A stretch of DNA of 64,000 nt from Mycolicibacterium helvum (GTDB lineage Bacteria; Actinomycetota; Actinomycetes; Mycobacteriales; Mycobacteriaceae). The DNA lies in the NCBI RefSeq assembly GCF_010731895.1, contig NZ_AP022596.1, positions 1,364,001-1,428,000 of the forward strand, written 5' to 3'. Shown here one piece after another: positions 28,535 to 37,056 of the stretch. How positions within the stretch are numbered: the first letter of the stretch is position 1; the number at the start of each line of letters is the position of its first letter. Made by a program: the position numbers and the translations under genes. Below the pieces are notes generated by a model, which was given only the letters and a program-made list of their open reading frames with translations, was not told the DNA's origin and made no database searches.

Positions 28535-29047
28535 TCAGTCGTGACTGACCGGTTTGCGCAGCACCTGCCCGGTCTCGGGATCCCAGCCCGCCGAAATCGA
28601 GTTGTCGCCCTCGTGACCCATCAACGTGGTGAAGGACTCCATCACGGTCTCGCCGTGTTGGTCGATCAGGACGTTGCGGGTGGTGACGATGTCGGCGCCG
28701 AAGCGCTCCTCGACCGACTCGATGTACATGGTGCCTTGCAGGGCGTCGCCCTCGACAATCGGCCGGTAGTACTTGAACCTCTGATCCACCTGCACGATCT
28801 GCATGGTCTTCAGGCCGACGTCCACGTGCTGGAAAAAGTGCCGCTGGATCATCACCGCGAAGATCGACATGAACGTCAGCGGCGCCACCACACCGGGGTG
28901 GCCCAGTTCTGCGGCAGCCTTTTCGTCCATCGATGCCGGGGCGGCGGACTTCACCGCGTTCGAATACTGGCGAATCTGCTCACGGCCCACCACGAAGGTG
29001 TCCGGGTACTTCCAGACCATTCCGAGGATATCGATCTTGAGTGCCAC
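28535..29047 (-). CDS. hadC: (3R)-hydroxyacyl-ACP dehydratase subunit HadC
   Basis: 170 residues, hot-dog fold MaoC-like subunit. With HadB it dehydrates long-chain 3-hydroxyacyl-ACP in the FAS-II cycle that builds meromycolic acids. Recognised by GVVAPLTFMSIFA, VGLKTMQIVQVDQRF, VEERFGADIVTTRN and the WDPETGQVLR tail, which match HadC rather than its paralogue HadA. It starts two bases after the hadB stop, so the two are coupled. Confidence 0.92.
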   Translation of the reverse strand: MALKIDILGMVWKYPDTFVVGREQIRQYSNAVKSAAPASMDEKAAAELGHPGVVAPLTFMSIFAVMIQRHFFQHVDVGLKTMQIVQVDQRFKYYRPIVEGDALQGTMYIESVEERFGADIVTTRNVLIDQHGETVMESFTTLMGHEGDNSISAGWDPETGQVLRKPVSHD

Positions 29048-29049
29048 CG

Positions 29050-29478
29050 CTACGCCAACTTCGCTATCGCCACGGCGCGACCAAAGATCTTCTTCCCACC
29101 GGTGGTGGCAACCAGTGCGATCGTCACCGACTTGCTCTCGGGGTCGGTCGACTTCACCTTGCCGCTGAACACGATTTCGGCGCCGACGCCGTCGTTGGGC
29201 ACGGGCACGATGGCCGTGAAGCGCACGTTGAACTCGGTCACCGCGCCGGGGTCGCCCACCCAGGTGGTGACGAAGCCGCCGCCAAGGCCCATCGTCAGCA
29301 TGCCGTGGGCGATCGCCGTGTCCAGGCCGATTTGCTTGGCGATTTCGTCGTCCCAGTGGATCGGGTTGAGGTCGCCGGACACGCCGGCGTAGTTGACCAG
29401 GTCGGCACGGGTCAAGGTGATGACCTGTTCAGGGAGCTCCTCGCCCACCTTGACCGAACTGAACTCACGCAGTGCCAT
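29050..29478 (-). CDS. hadB: (3R)-hydroxyacyl-ACP dehydratase subunit HadB
   Basis: 142 residues, the catalytic hydratase-2-type subunit; GDLNPIHWDDEIA near residue 35 contains the catalytic Asp/His pair. The start MALREFSSVKVG is that of mycobacterial HadB; an in-frame ATG 42 bases upstream would add a nonconserved leader. Target in the isoxyl/thiacetazone mycolate inhibition pathway in M. tuberculosis. The upstream neighbour is rpmG with only about 90 bases between, leaving no room for hadA. Confidence 0.95.
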   Translation of the reverse strand: MALREFSSVKVGEELPEQVITLTRADLVNYAGVSGDLNPIHWDDEIAKQIGLDTAIAHGMLTMGLGGGFVTTWVGDPGAVTEFNVRFTAIVPVPNDGVGAEIVFSGKVKSTDPESKSVTIALVATTGGKKIFGRAVAIAKLA

Positions 29479-29570
29479 CGTTGAAGCCACTCTCTCCGTC
29501 TCACTCACGACGCCGAGCAAGCGCCGCGTAGGTCTCCCGTGCTATCGGCCGCCGGTAGGCGGCCGACACA

Positions 29571-29738
29571 TCAGCGCGACTCTTTGTGCGGCTGGTGCTG
29601 GCCGCAGTTCGGGCAGAACTTCTTCAGCTCGAGGCGGTCAGGGTCGTTGCGACGGTTCTTCTTGGTGATGTAGTTACGGTGCTTGCACACCTCGCAGGCC
29701 AAAGTGATCTTCGGCCGCACGTCGGTACTGGAGGCCAC
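29571..29738 (-). CDS. rpmG: 50S ribosomal protein L33
   Basis: 55 residues from a GTG start ([20 protein letters not shown]). Four cysteines in two CXXC pairs (CEVC, CPNC) make this the zinc-binding form of L33. Ends HQPHKESR. It is followed downstream by hadB and preceded by tRNA-Met and tRNA-Thr, the same order as M. tuberculosis rpmG2. Confidence 0.96.
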   Translation of the reverse strand: MASSTDVRPKITLACEVCKHRNYITKKNRRNDPDRLELKKFCPNCGQHQPHKESR

Positions 29739-29781
29739 GTCCGTTGCCTTCTTTCACGTTCTCGTTTGCATGTACTACCTG

Positions 29782-29855
29782 TAGCGGTGGGGAGGCTCGA
29801 TCTCCCGACCTCACGATTATGAGTCGTGCGCTCTAACCAGCTGAGCTACACCGCC
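29782..29855 (-). tRNA. metT: tRNA-Met (CAT anticodon)
   Basis: 74 bases. The minus strand runs GGCGGTG to CACCGCT plus discriminator A, with anticodon arm CGACTCATAATCG (CAT). The acceptor starts with a G-U pair rather than the C-A mismatch of bacterial initiator tRNA, so it is probably the elongator. Confidence 0.95.
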
Positions 29856-29916
29856 CCGATAGGCACTTGCGAAACTCCGCGCCCAGAGGTCAGCCGAGAG
29901 ATCCGAGTGTCCACCG

Positions 29917-29989
29917 AGCCCCCTAACGGAATCGAACCGTTGACCTTTTCCTTACCATGGAAACGCTCTACCGACTGAGCTAAGGGGGC
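29917..29989 (-). tRNA. thrT: tRNA-Thr (GGT anticodon)
   Basis: 73 bases. Acceptor GCCCCCT pairs with AGGGGGC, discriminator T. Anticodon stem TTTCC/GGAAA encloses ATGGTAA (GGT). T arm CGGTTCGATTCCG. Lies about 60 bases upstream of tRNA-Met on the same strand. Confidence 0.96.
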
Positions 29990-30134
29990 CTGACCCTCGA
30001 CGCAACATTCAGCGCGGCGTGGGCCTTAAAGAGGGTACAGCCTGCGGCTGGGCTCAGCCAAACCGCTCGTCGTGGTGGGGAAATGACCCGCAGGCCGCGG
30101 CGGGCGCCGCTGGTCGAACGCCTACTGTTGGTTC

Positions 30135-30851
30135 ATGGCATCGACGGACCGCCTCTACTTCCGGCAGTTGCTCGCCGGCCGCGATTTCGCCGCCGGCGAC
30201 ATGATGGCGCAGCAGATGCGCAATTTCGCCTATCTGATCGGCGACCGGGAGACCGGCGACGCCGTGGTCGTCGACCCGGCCTACGCCTCCGGCGATCTGG
30301 TCGACATCCTCGAGGCCGACGGCATGCACCTGTCCGGGGTGCTGGTCACCCACCACCACCCCGACCACGTCGGGGGATCGATGATGGGCTACACGCTGAC
30401 GGGCCTGGCCGAGCTGCTCGAGCGGGTCGAGGTGCCGGTCCACGTCAATACCCACGAAGCGCTGTGGGTCTCTCGGGTGACCGACATCCCGATGAGCAGC
30501 CTGACCACCCACGAGCACGGCGACAAGGTCGACGTCGGCGCCATCGAGATCGAGTTGCTGCACACACCCGGCCACACACCGGGCAGCCAGTGCTTCCTGC
30601 TCGACGGTCGCCTGGTCGCCGGGGACACCCTGTTCCTGGATGGTTGCGGCCGTACCGATTTCCCCGGCGGCGACGTCGACGAGATGTTCCGCAGCCTGCA
30701 GCAGCTGGCCGCGCTGTCCGATGATCCGACGGTGTTCCCCGGGCACTGGTACTCCATCGAGCCCAGCGCCACCCTGTCAGAAGTCAAGCGCTCCAACTAC
30801 GTCTACAAGGTTTCCACCCTGGACCAGTGGCGCTCGCTCATGGGGGCCTGA
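30135..30851 (+). CDS. MBL-fold metallo-hydrolase (glyoxalase II-like)
   Basis: 238 residues. Metal-binding motif THHHPDHVGG at about residues 74-83, then HTPGHTPGSQC, VAGDTLFLDGCGRTDFPGGD and FPGHWYS supply the remaining His/Asp ligands, the glyoxalase II/ETHE1-like set. Likely a hydroxyacylglutathione hydrolase-type thioesterase; mycobacteria lack glutathione, so the natural thiol could be mycothiol (inference). Corresponds by position and sequence to Rv0634c. Confidence 0.88.
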   Translation: MASTDRLYFRQLLAGRDFAAGDMMAQQMRNFAYLIGDRETGDAVVVDPAYASGDLVDILEADGMHLSGVLVTHHHPDHVGGSMMGYTLTGLAELLERVEVPVHVNTHEALWVSRVTDIPMSSLTTHEHGDKVDVGAIEIELLHTPGHTPGSQCFLLDGRLVAGDTLFLDGCGRTDFPGGDVDEMFRSLQQLAALSDDPTVFPGHWYSIEPSATLSEVKRSNYVYKVSTLDQWRSLMGA

Positions 30852-30985
30852 CCCCAGTTCCGTTGACAGCCAGGACTTTTCGGCATGTCCAACGGAGTCG
30901 CGGGCGGGCGGATCATGGGCGGCCAGTCCGCGGGGACCGACGCCGCTACGGGGCGGTTGCAGGTCCTCCTTGGCAACCGAAACTT

Positions 30986-30997
30986 CGTTACGTAACG
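30986..30997. promoter_or_regulatory. 12-bp palindrome upstream of the EchA3/TetR pair, candidate operator
   Basis: CGTTACGTAACG is a perfect palindrome about 40 bases before the start of the enoyl-CoA hydratase gene, with AAGGAG as ribosome site between. The downstream TetR gene is the obvious candidate to bind it. Confidence 0.45.
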
Positions 30998-31034
30998 TCG
31001 GTACGAAAATAGGCGCTGCGACGAAGGAGCATCC

Positions 31035-31733
31035 ATGAGTGGATCGGTCAGCTACCGCAAGGACGACGCGATCGCCGTCCTCACGATGGACGACGGCAAG
31101 GTCAACGTGCTGAGTCCGGCCTTGTTGGCCGAGATCAACGAAAACCTGGACCGCGCCATCGCCGAGGATGCCGGTGCGGTGGTGATCGCCGGCAACGAGC
31201 GGGTGTTCAGCGGTGGCTTCGACCTGAAGGTCTTCCGCTCCGGTGATATCCAGGCCTCCATCGACATGCTGCGGGGTGGGTTCAATCTGTCCCACCGGCT
31301 GCTGTCGTTCCCGAAGCCCGTCGTCGCGGCGATCACCGGCCACGCGATCGCCATGGGGTCGTTCCTGGCCTGCAGCACCGACCATCGAATTTGTGGTCCC
31401 ACCTACAACTTTCAGGCCAACGAAGTGGCGATCGGAATGGTGCTGCCCTACCCCGCACTGGAGATCATGCGGCTTCGGCTCACCCCCTCGGCTTATCAGC
31501 AGGCGGTTGGGCTGGCCAAGAATTTCCTCGGCGATACCGCGCTGGCCGGCGGCTGGGTGGACGAGATCGTCCTGAACGACATGGTGCTCTCGCGTGCCGA
31601 AGAAGCTGCCCGCGAGTTGGCCACTCTCAACGCCAGCGCGCACCTGGCCTGCAAGATGCGTGCCCGCCAGGCCACCCTGGACGCCATGCGAGCCGGTATC
31701 GACGACATCGGCTCCGAGTTCGGGCTGTCCTAG
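31035..31733 (+). CDS. echA3: crotonase/enoyl-CoA hydratase family protein (EchA3-like)
   Basis: 232 residues, the short length of Rv0632c. Crotonase fold with the oxyanion-hole segments VFSGGFDLKVF (about residue 56) and ITGHAIAMGSFLACSTDHRI (about residue 98). The usual hydratase glutamates are not obvious, so activity as isomerase or hydratase is uncertain. A 3-base gap to the TetR gene makes a two-gene operon. Confidence 0.87.
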   Translation: MSGSVSYRKDDAIAVLTMDDGKVNVLSPALLAEINENLDRAIAEDAGAVVIAGNERVFSGGFDLKVFRSGDIQASIDMLRGGFNLSHRLLSFPKPVVAAITGHAIAMGSFLACSTDHRICGPTYNFQANEVAIGMVLPYPALEIMRLRLTPSAYQQAVGLAKNFLGDTALAGGWVDEIVLNDMVLSRAEEAARELATLNASAHLACKMRARQATLDAMRAGIDDIGSEFGLS

Positions 31734-31736
31734 TCC

Positions 31737-32327
31737 GTGCCCAGGGTCAAGCAGCGCACTCCCGAGCTGCGCGACCGCGTGGTCGACGTGGCAGTGAGCA
31801 CGCTGTGCGAAGACGGCATGTCCGGCTTCACCACCCGGCGGGTGGCCGAACGTGCCGGCACGTCGGTGCCCGCGGTCTACGAGCTGTTCTCCGACAAAGA
31901 CGGGCTGCTGCGGGCGGTGTTCTTCGAGGGGTTCCGCCGACTGGGCGCTGAGCTCGTCGCAACTGCCGAGACCACAGATGCACTGGCCGACCTGCGGGCG
32001 GTGATCCCGGTGTTCCGCCGGTTCTGCCTGGACTATCCACCCCTGGCTCGGGTGATGTTCAGCCGGCCGTTCCAGGACCTGGACCCCGATCCCGATCAAC
32101 TGGCGGCAGCGCCGACGGTGCGGGAGATCCTCGTCGGCAAGGTGCAGCGCTGCATCGACGCCGGTTTACTCTGCGGGGATCCGGTCGACATCGCCCACGT
32201 ATTGCTGGCTCTGGCACAGGGTTTGGCGGTGCAGGAAGCCGGGCGGTGGCTGGGCACGTCGGCGGATTCGGTGAACCGGCGCTGGGATGTCGGGGTGCAA
32301 GCGGTGCTTGCCGGCTTCCGCGCCTGA
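31737..32327 (+). CDS. TetR/AcrR-family transcriptional regulator
   Basis: 196 residues from GTG. The N-terminal HTH reads GMSGFTTRRVAERAGTSVPAVYELFSDKDGLL (about residues 27-58); the C-terminal ligand domain is a TetR_C type. As it is cotranscribed with the EchA3-like gene, it probably represses that operon, possibly through the palindrome at 30986-30997, with an acyl-CoA as plausible effector (inference). Confidence 0.88.
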   Translation: MPRVKQRTPELRDRVVDVAVSTLCEDGMSGFTTRRVAERAGTSVPAVYELFSDKDGLLRAVFFEGFRRLGAELVATAETTDALADLRAVIPVFRRFCLDYPPLARVMFSRPFQDLDPDPDQLAAAPTVREILVGKVQRCIDAGLLCGDPVDIAHVLLALAQGLAVQEAGRWLGTSADSVNRRWDVGVQAVLAGFRA

Positions 32328-32331
32328 GTGC

Positions 32332-32562
32332 TCAGGACTTCTTGCTCGGGATCACGATGATGACGATGAGCGTCAGGATCGAAAAGAACAGGCCGAGAAT
32401 GCCCCAGCCGAACGGATTTCGCCCTTTGGCACCGGCAATGACGGCACAGACGACCGCGGCGATGATGCTGCCAATGGCTACGAAAATGCCCTTGATGCCG
32501 CGCAGGATGAACCCTGCGGCCTCGATGTTGTCGCTGGCCGCCAGCACGACGCTGTGCAACAT
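32332..32562 (-). CDS. small two-helix membrane protein of unknown function
   Basis: 76 residues. Two hydrophobic segments (about 24-45 and 50-70) separated by GAKGRNPFGW, ending in PSKKS. Looks like a small helical-hairpin inner-membrane protein. No family recognised. Converges with the TetR gene (4-base gap); 63 bases follow the end of the alpha/beta hydrolase gene upstream on the same strand. Confidence 0.6.
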   Translation of the reverse strand: MLHSVVLAASDNIEAAGFILRGIKGIFVAIGSIIAAVVCAVIAGAKGRNPFGWGILGLFFSILTLIVIIVIPSKKS

Positions 32563-32625
32563 TGCTGCCTCCTTGGTCGGGGTCCGCGTCTGGTTTCCCG
32601 TTCCGGGCGCAAACTAACCACCCCG

Positions 32626-33414
32626 TCAGCTCAGGCTTGCCCACACCCATCGGTCAATCCGGTCGGCCACGGCCTCCCAGCCGCGCTCGAGCATCATGTT
32701 GTGGCCCATACCGGGAAACATCACCGGCTCGGTGCGATACGCCCGTGCGGTCGCGGCGACTTCACCAGGGGTGAAGAACCCGTCCAGTTCGGCGCCGAGC
32801 ACCAGCACCGGGGCGGTGACCAGCTTGGGCCGGGCAAGGTGGCGGTAGAGCAGATCTCGGTACAGCACCCGGGCACTCTCTGGCCCCAGCCGCGATGTGC
32901 AGGCTTCGACGATCTCGTCAGGCGTGGCGGAATGGTAGAAGGTGGCGCGTGAAACACCTGGTGCGGCAAAGAAATCCAGCGGCCGACTGAACGACCGGGT
33001 GCGCATCGACTGGCGCCAGTGCCGGCGGGCGACCCGCACCGTCGCGGGAGCGATGCCGGTCGGGGGTGCCGAGGCGACCAGCACAGCGGCGGGTGCGGCG
33101 TGCACGGCCAGGTACTTCTGCACCACGAAGCCGCCCATCGAGTGTCCGATCACCACCGGCGGCACCGGCAAACGATCAGCGACCGTACTCACGTCGCGGA
33201 CGTAGTCGAAGACGCTGCACTCGTTGATCGGCGCCGGCGACGAGCTGCCGCCGTGGCCGCGCAGGTTCAGCGCCAGCGCGTGGTAGCCGCGGTCGGCGAA
33301 GTAGTCCAGAAAATGGTCGTCCCAGCACCATGCCCCGTGAAAGGCGCCGTGCACGAACAACAGCGGTGTGGCGTGGGCGGCCGTGGCCCCGCCCTTGTCG
33401 ATCACCTCCAACAC
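32626..33414 (-). CDS. alpha/beta hydrolase
   Basis: 262 residues. FVHGAFHGAWCW oxyanion region, GHSMGGFVVQK nucleophile elbow (Ser near residue 92), acid in LVLGAELDGFF and histidine in FPGMGHNMMLE. Complete triad, no signal peptide. A lipase/esterase or C-C hydrolase; substrate unknown. Divergent from the SDR gene with about 165 bases between. Confidence 0.85.
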   Translation of the reverse strand: MLEVIDKGGATAAHATPLLFVHGAFHGAWCWDDHFLDYFADRGYHALALNLRGHGGSSSPAPINECSVFDYVRDVSTVADRLPVPPVVIGHSMGGFVVQKYLAVHAAPAAVLVASAPPTGIAPATVRVARRHWRQSMRTRSFSRPLDFFAAPGVSRATFYHSATPDEIVEACTSRLGPESARVLYRDLLYRHLARPKLVTAPVLVLGAELDGFFTPGEVAATARAYRTEPVMFPGMGHNMMLERGWEAVADRIDRWVWASLS

Positions 33415-33578
33415 AGCGGCTCACCCTATCCGTGGCGTTGTCGTTTGGTGGGCGAACGCGGCGGTAACCCTCGTTGATGATCTGGCTTTCGAGGCCAGCC
33501 GGCACATGCTGAACACGTGGTCTCAGCTAGCGGCCACGTAATCCCATCCGGACCGGGTGCCCGGGTACCGTGCGGCCC

Positions 33579-34319
33579 ATGGGACGCGTCGAGGGCAAGG
33601 TCGCCCTGATCACCGGTGCCGCGCGCGGGATGGGCGCTTCCCATGCCCGGTTGCTGGCCAGCGAAGGCGCCTTGGTGGTTCTCGCCGACGTCGTCGACGA
33701 GGAGGGTGCGGCCACGGCCGCTGCGATCGGCGATGCCGCACGCTACATCCACCTCGACGTCTCGGACCCTGACGACTGGTCAGCGGCGGTCGCGCTGACT
33801 CTGCGCGAGTTCGGCACCCTCACTGTCCTGGTGAACAATGCCGGCATCGTCTACCGGCGCACGTTGAAGAACCTCGAACCCGAACGTTGGCAGCGGGTTA
33901 TCGACGTCAACCTCACCGGCACCATGCTCGGCATCAAATCGGTGATCGAGCCGATGACCGATGCGGGCGGCGGCTCGATCATCAATATGTCGTCGATCCA
34001 GGCCATGCGCGGCACACCGGGAAACCACGGCTACGTCGCATCCAAGTGGGCCATCCGCGGGCTGACCAAATCGGCCGCACTTGAACTGGCCGCCAGCAAC
34101 ATTCGGGTGAACTCACTGCACCCGGGGATGATCCGCACACCGATGACCGCCCACATGCCCGACGATCTGGTGGCCGCACCGATGGGGCGCCTCGGTGAGC
34201 CCCACGAGGTATCGACATTCGTGCTGTTCCTGGCCAGCGACGAGTCGTCTTATGCCACCGGGTCGGAGTTCGTGATGGACGGCGGCTTGATCACCGACGT
34301 ACCGCATCGCCTGCCGTAG
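33579..34319 (+). CDS. short-chain dehydrogenase/reductase (3-alpha/20-beta-hydroxysteroid dehydrogenase-like)
   Basis: 246 residues. Classical SDR: TGAARGMGASHARLLASEG cofactor loop (about residues 12-30), NNAG, catalytic Ser in INMSSIQ and YVASK (Tyr/Lys about 150-154), then HPGMIRTPM. It reads much like mycobacterial FabG3 (Rv2002), a 3-alpha,20-beta-hydroxysteroid dehydrogenase, including GRVEGKVALITG at the start and the YATGSEFVMDGG tail. Cofactor likely NAD(H) because of DVVDEEG after beta-2. Start chosen at MGRVEGK. Confidence 0.88.
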   Translation: MGRVEGKVALITGAARGMGASHARLLASEGALVVLADVVDEEGAATAAAIGDAARYIHLDVSDPDDWSAAVALTLREFGTLTVLVNNAGIVYRRTLKNLEPERWQRVIDVNLTGTMLGIKSVIEPMTDAGGGSIINMSSIQAMRGTPGNHGYVASKWAIRGLTKSAALELAASNIRVNSLHPGMIRTPMTAHMPDDLVAAPMGRLGEPHEVSTFVLFLASDESSYATGSEFVMDGGLITDVPHRLP

Positions 34320-34324
34320 CCGGA

Positions 34325-35416
34325 CTATCCCCACTCGAACGGGCGATCCAGCGCGATGGTCCGTTCCGCCTTGGGATACCACCCCTGCGGCGCATGCTGG
34401 CTGGTGTGCAGATAGCACTGCACCCGCACCTCGGGACTACCGGGGGTGAACGTCAGCAATCGACTGATCGGCAGTGTGGTACGCGGCATGTGGTGGCGGC
34501 TCAACGACGCGACATTCAAAAACCACGTGCCCCAGCGGCGCTCGATGTGAGTCTTGCCGCCATGGGAGTCATCGGGATTGGTGTGCGTGTGCCCGGCGAG
34601 CCACATCTGCACCCGGCCGGGCCGAGCGACCAGGAAGTCTTCGAACGCGGCCGAATCCGGCTTGCTGCCAACCCAGTACAAGTATGACGCGCCTTGGGGT
34701 GTGCCTTTACCGAAGGGCCGATGGTAGTGCTCCTCCCACTCCCCTGCCGCATTCTTGCGCACCCCCTCCCATTCGCCGGATGCCACCGTGGTGTTCTTCA
34801 GCACGTAGTGATGCACCGCGATGACGATGGCATCCGGGTTGTCGTCGACCATCGCGGTGAACCAGTCGAACGTCTCAGCGCTGACGACCCCGCCGGGGTT
34901 ACCGCCGAGCGTGCCTCGCCCGACGGTCTGGGTGGGCTCATTGCGGTCGCTCATCATCAGGAACAACAGGTTGCCGACCCGGAACGAGTAGCGCTCCCAG
35001 GTGCCCTCGACGCCGTACCGTCGTGCGGCGGGGTCGACACCGGAAAACTCGGTGTGCTCGCCGAGCGGATCGATCCACTTCTGCCACCACCAGGCCTCTG
35101 ACTCGGAGAGGCCGCTGCGATCGTGATTCCCGCTCACGCTGTAGACGTCCTCACGACGGTGGGTTCGCAGCGCCGCGAATTGCTTTCGCACCTCTTGGCC
35201 CTCAGTATCGTCGGGCAGGCTGTGGTGGGCGCCGGACATGTCACCGACGTCGATGGCGATATCCCAGTCGAACGAGGGGCCACCCTCTGCGCCGCCGAAC
35301 TCCGATTGCGAGATCGCCTCGGCGAGGCTGCTTCGGCCGAACTGCTTGTCGGTGCCGACGTGCGCGTCGCCGAATGCCCAGAGGCGAAACGCAGTCGACG
35401 TGTCCGTTGCCGTCAC
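34325..35416 (-). CDS. calcineurin-like metallophosphoesterase
   Basis: 363 residues, no signal peptide. The phosphoesterase motifs occur in order: GDAHVG (about residue 16), GDMSG (about 58), GNHDR (about 96), HHYVLK (about 202) and AGHTHTN (about 275), so the two-metal site is complete. Substrate unknown. It starts 22 bases after the ABC permease stop on the same strand and is probably the last gene of the sulfonate-type import operon, suggesting a phosphoester or cyclic-nucleotide step there (inference). Confidence 0.85.
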   Translation of the reverse strand: MTATDTSTAFRLWAFGDAHVGTDKQFGRSSLAEAISQSEFGGAEGGPSFDWDIAIDVGDMSGAHHSLPDDTEGQEVRKQFAALRTHRREDVYSVSGNHDRSGLSESEAWWWQKWIDPLGEHTEFSGVDPAARRYGVEGTWERYSFRVGNLLFLMMSDRNEPTQTVGRGTLGGNPGGVVSAETFDWFTAMVDDNPDAIVIAVHHYVLKNTTVASGEWEGVRKNAAGEWEEHYHRPFGKGTPQGASYLYWVGSKPDSAAFEDFLVARPGRVQMWLAGHTHTNPDDSHGGKTHIERRWGTWFLNVASLSRHHMPRTTLPISRLLTFTPGSPEVRVQCYLHTSQHAPQGWYPKAERTIALDRPFEWG

Positions 35417-35438
35417 GAATCGAACTCCTTTGTCGTTA

Positions 35439-36275
35439 TTACGAATGCGCCGCGTCCACCAGACCCCAGCGACGCCGAATCACCCTGTCCAGCGCGGTGA
35501 ACAGGGCGTCGATGACGATCCCCAGGATGAGGATGACGATCATGATCGCGATCGCCGCGGGCATATCGGTCAGGTTCTGGGCGTTCTCCAGCAGTACACC
35601 GATCGAGGCGGTGTTGGTGACGATCACCACCAACTCACCCGACATCAGGCTGCGCCAGGCGAATGCCCAACCCTGCTTGAGTCCCGCGACGAACATCGGC
35701 AACGAGGCCGGCAGGATCAGATGCCGGTAAAGCGCGATTCCACGCAGACCCATGCTCTTGGCGGATCGCAACAGTAGCGGCGGGATGTGGTCAGAACCGG
35801 CGATGACGCCGGTCGCGATCGCCGGCGCCGTGCCGATCACGATGACGAACAGAATCGCCGATGTGGTGATCCCGAAGAAGATGATGGCAAACGGGAACCA
35901 CGCTATTGCCGGCATGGTTTGCAGACCGGTGATGATCGGGCCGAACGCCGCACGCAGCAATCGATTCCGCGACACCGCAACACCGAGCGCGGTCCCGATC
36001 AACAGAGCCAGCCCAAACCCGGCCAGGGCTCTGCCCATCGTGGTCCAGATGGCCTGCCACAACACCGGGTGTTGGGCCTGAATCCACAACTCGGTCAACA
36101 CGGTGGCCGGGCTGGGCAGGATGAAGGACGGCTTCCAGCCGCTGAGGTACACCAGCTGCCACGCCACAAGGACCGTCGCGATGCCGAGGAGCGGTGCCCA
36201 CACGGATCGCCCGGCGCGAGACGAGCTGCGTGCCGGACGCTGCCTCGGCCGCCGCAGGAGCTCAGTGCCTACCAT
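35439..36275 (-). CDS. ssuC: SsuC/TauC-type ABC transporter permease
   Basis: 278 residues with about six transmembrane helices and the BPD-transport inner-membrane motif (ATPase-contact loop SMGLRGIALYRHLILPASLPMF near residue 175). The ATG at 36275 overlaps the end of the ATPase gene by 14 bases, tight coupling. Carries an alkanesulfonate, taurine or similar small organosulfur compound; substrate not determinable. Confidence 0.87.
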   Translation of the reverse strand: MVGTELLRRPRQRPARSSSRAGRSVWAPLLGIATVLVAWQLVYLSGWKPSFILPSPATVLTELWIQAQHPVLWQAIWTTMGRALAGFGLALLIGTALGVAVSRNRLLRAAFGPIITGLQTMPAIAWFPFAIIFFGITTSAILFVIVIGTAPAIATGVIAGSDHIPPLLLRSAKSMGLRGIALYRHLILPASLPMFVAGLKQGWAFAWRSLMSGELVVIVTNTASIGVLLENAQNLTDMPAAIAIMIVILILGIVIDALFTALDRVIRRRWGLVDAAHS

Positions 36276-37056
36276 CGCCACCCTCCACCGCATAAAGTCG
36301 ATCGGTGATGACCGCAGCCAACTCGGCCACCTGGGTCGAGTTGGACCTGCGCGGCCGCTCGGCCGGAACGGGCACCTCTGCAATGACGCGCCCGGGTCTG
36401 CTGCTCAGCACTACCACCCGATCCCCCAGCCGCACAGCCTCATTGACGTTGTGCGTCACGAACAGGACGGTGAGACCACATTCGGCGGCGATCCGTTCGA
36501 GTTCGGTGTGCAGATGATCGCGAGTGATCGCGTCGAGCGCGCCGAACGGTTCATCCATCAACAAGGTGTCGGCATCCTGAGCCAGTGCCCGAGCCAGCGC
36601 CACCCGCTGGCGCATGCCGCCGGAAAGCTGATGCGGACGGGCATCGGCGAACTCGCTGAGTCGGACCGTCTGTAGCAGCTCGGCAACCCGCTCGCGGCGT
36701 TGCCGCTTGGGCACGCCGCGAGCCCGAAGCGGCACTTCGATGTTCCGTGCCGCTGTCAGCCAGGGGAACAGCGCCGGCTCCTGAAACATCAGCGCCGGCC
36801 TACGGGTACCGCTGTGCACCTCGCCCGAAGAGGCCTCGTCCAGGCCGGCGACCAAGGACAAAAGTGTGCTCTTGCCGCAACCTGATGCGCCCACGATGCA
36901 GACGAATTCACCGACGGCCGCCGTCAGGGAGATGCCCTCGAGTGCCGTCACGACCGATCGGCCTTGCCGGAAACTCTTCGATACCTCGGTCAGACGGACC
37001 GCGACCTCAGCCTGCGCGTTCGATTCGGTCAACGTCGTGCACGCGACGGTGGTCAT
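36262..37056 (-). CDS. ssuB: SsuB/TauB-type ABC transporter ATP-binding protein
   Basis: 264 residues. Walker A GASGCGKST (about 58-66), Q-loop MFQEPALFPW, signature LSGGMRQRVALARAL (about 143), Walker B LLMDEPFGALD and H-loop THNVNEAVRL. Energises the importer with the permease and binding protein beside it. The start overlaps the stop of the binding-protein gene by four bases (ATGA). Confidence 0.92.
   Translation of the reverse strand: MTTVACTTLTESNAQAEVAVRLTEVSKSFRQGRSVVTALEGISLTAAVGEFVCIVGASGCGKSTLLSLVAGLDEASSGEVHSGTRRPALMFQEPALFPWLTAARNIEVPLRARGVPKRQRRERVAELLQTVRLSEFADARPHQLSGGMRQRVALARALAQDADTLLMDEPFGALDAITRDHLHTELERIAAECGLTVLFVTHNVNEAVRLGDRVVVLSSRPGRVIAEVPVPAERPRRSNSTQVAELAAVITDRLYAVEGGDGRH

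Noticed and set aside
30777..32099. 440-codon open frame on the minus strand
   Set aside because: Antisense to the EchA3-like and TetR genes, both recognisable.
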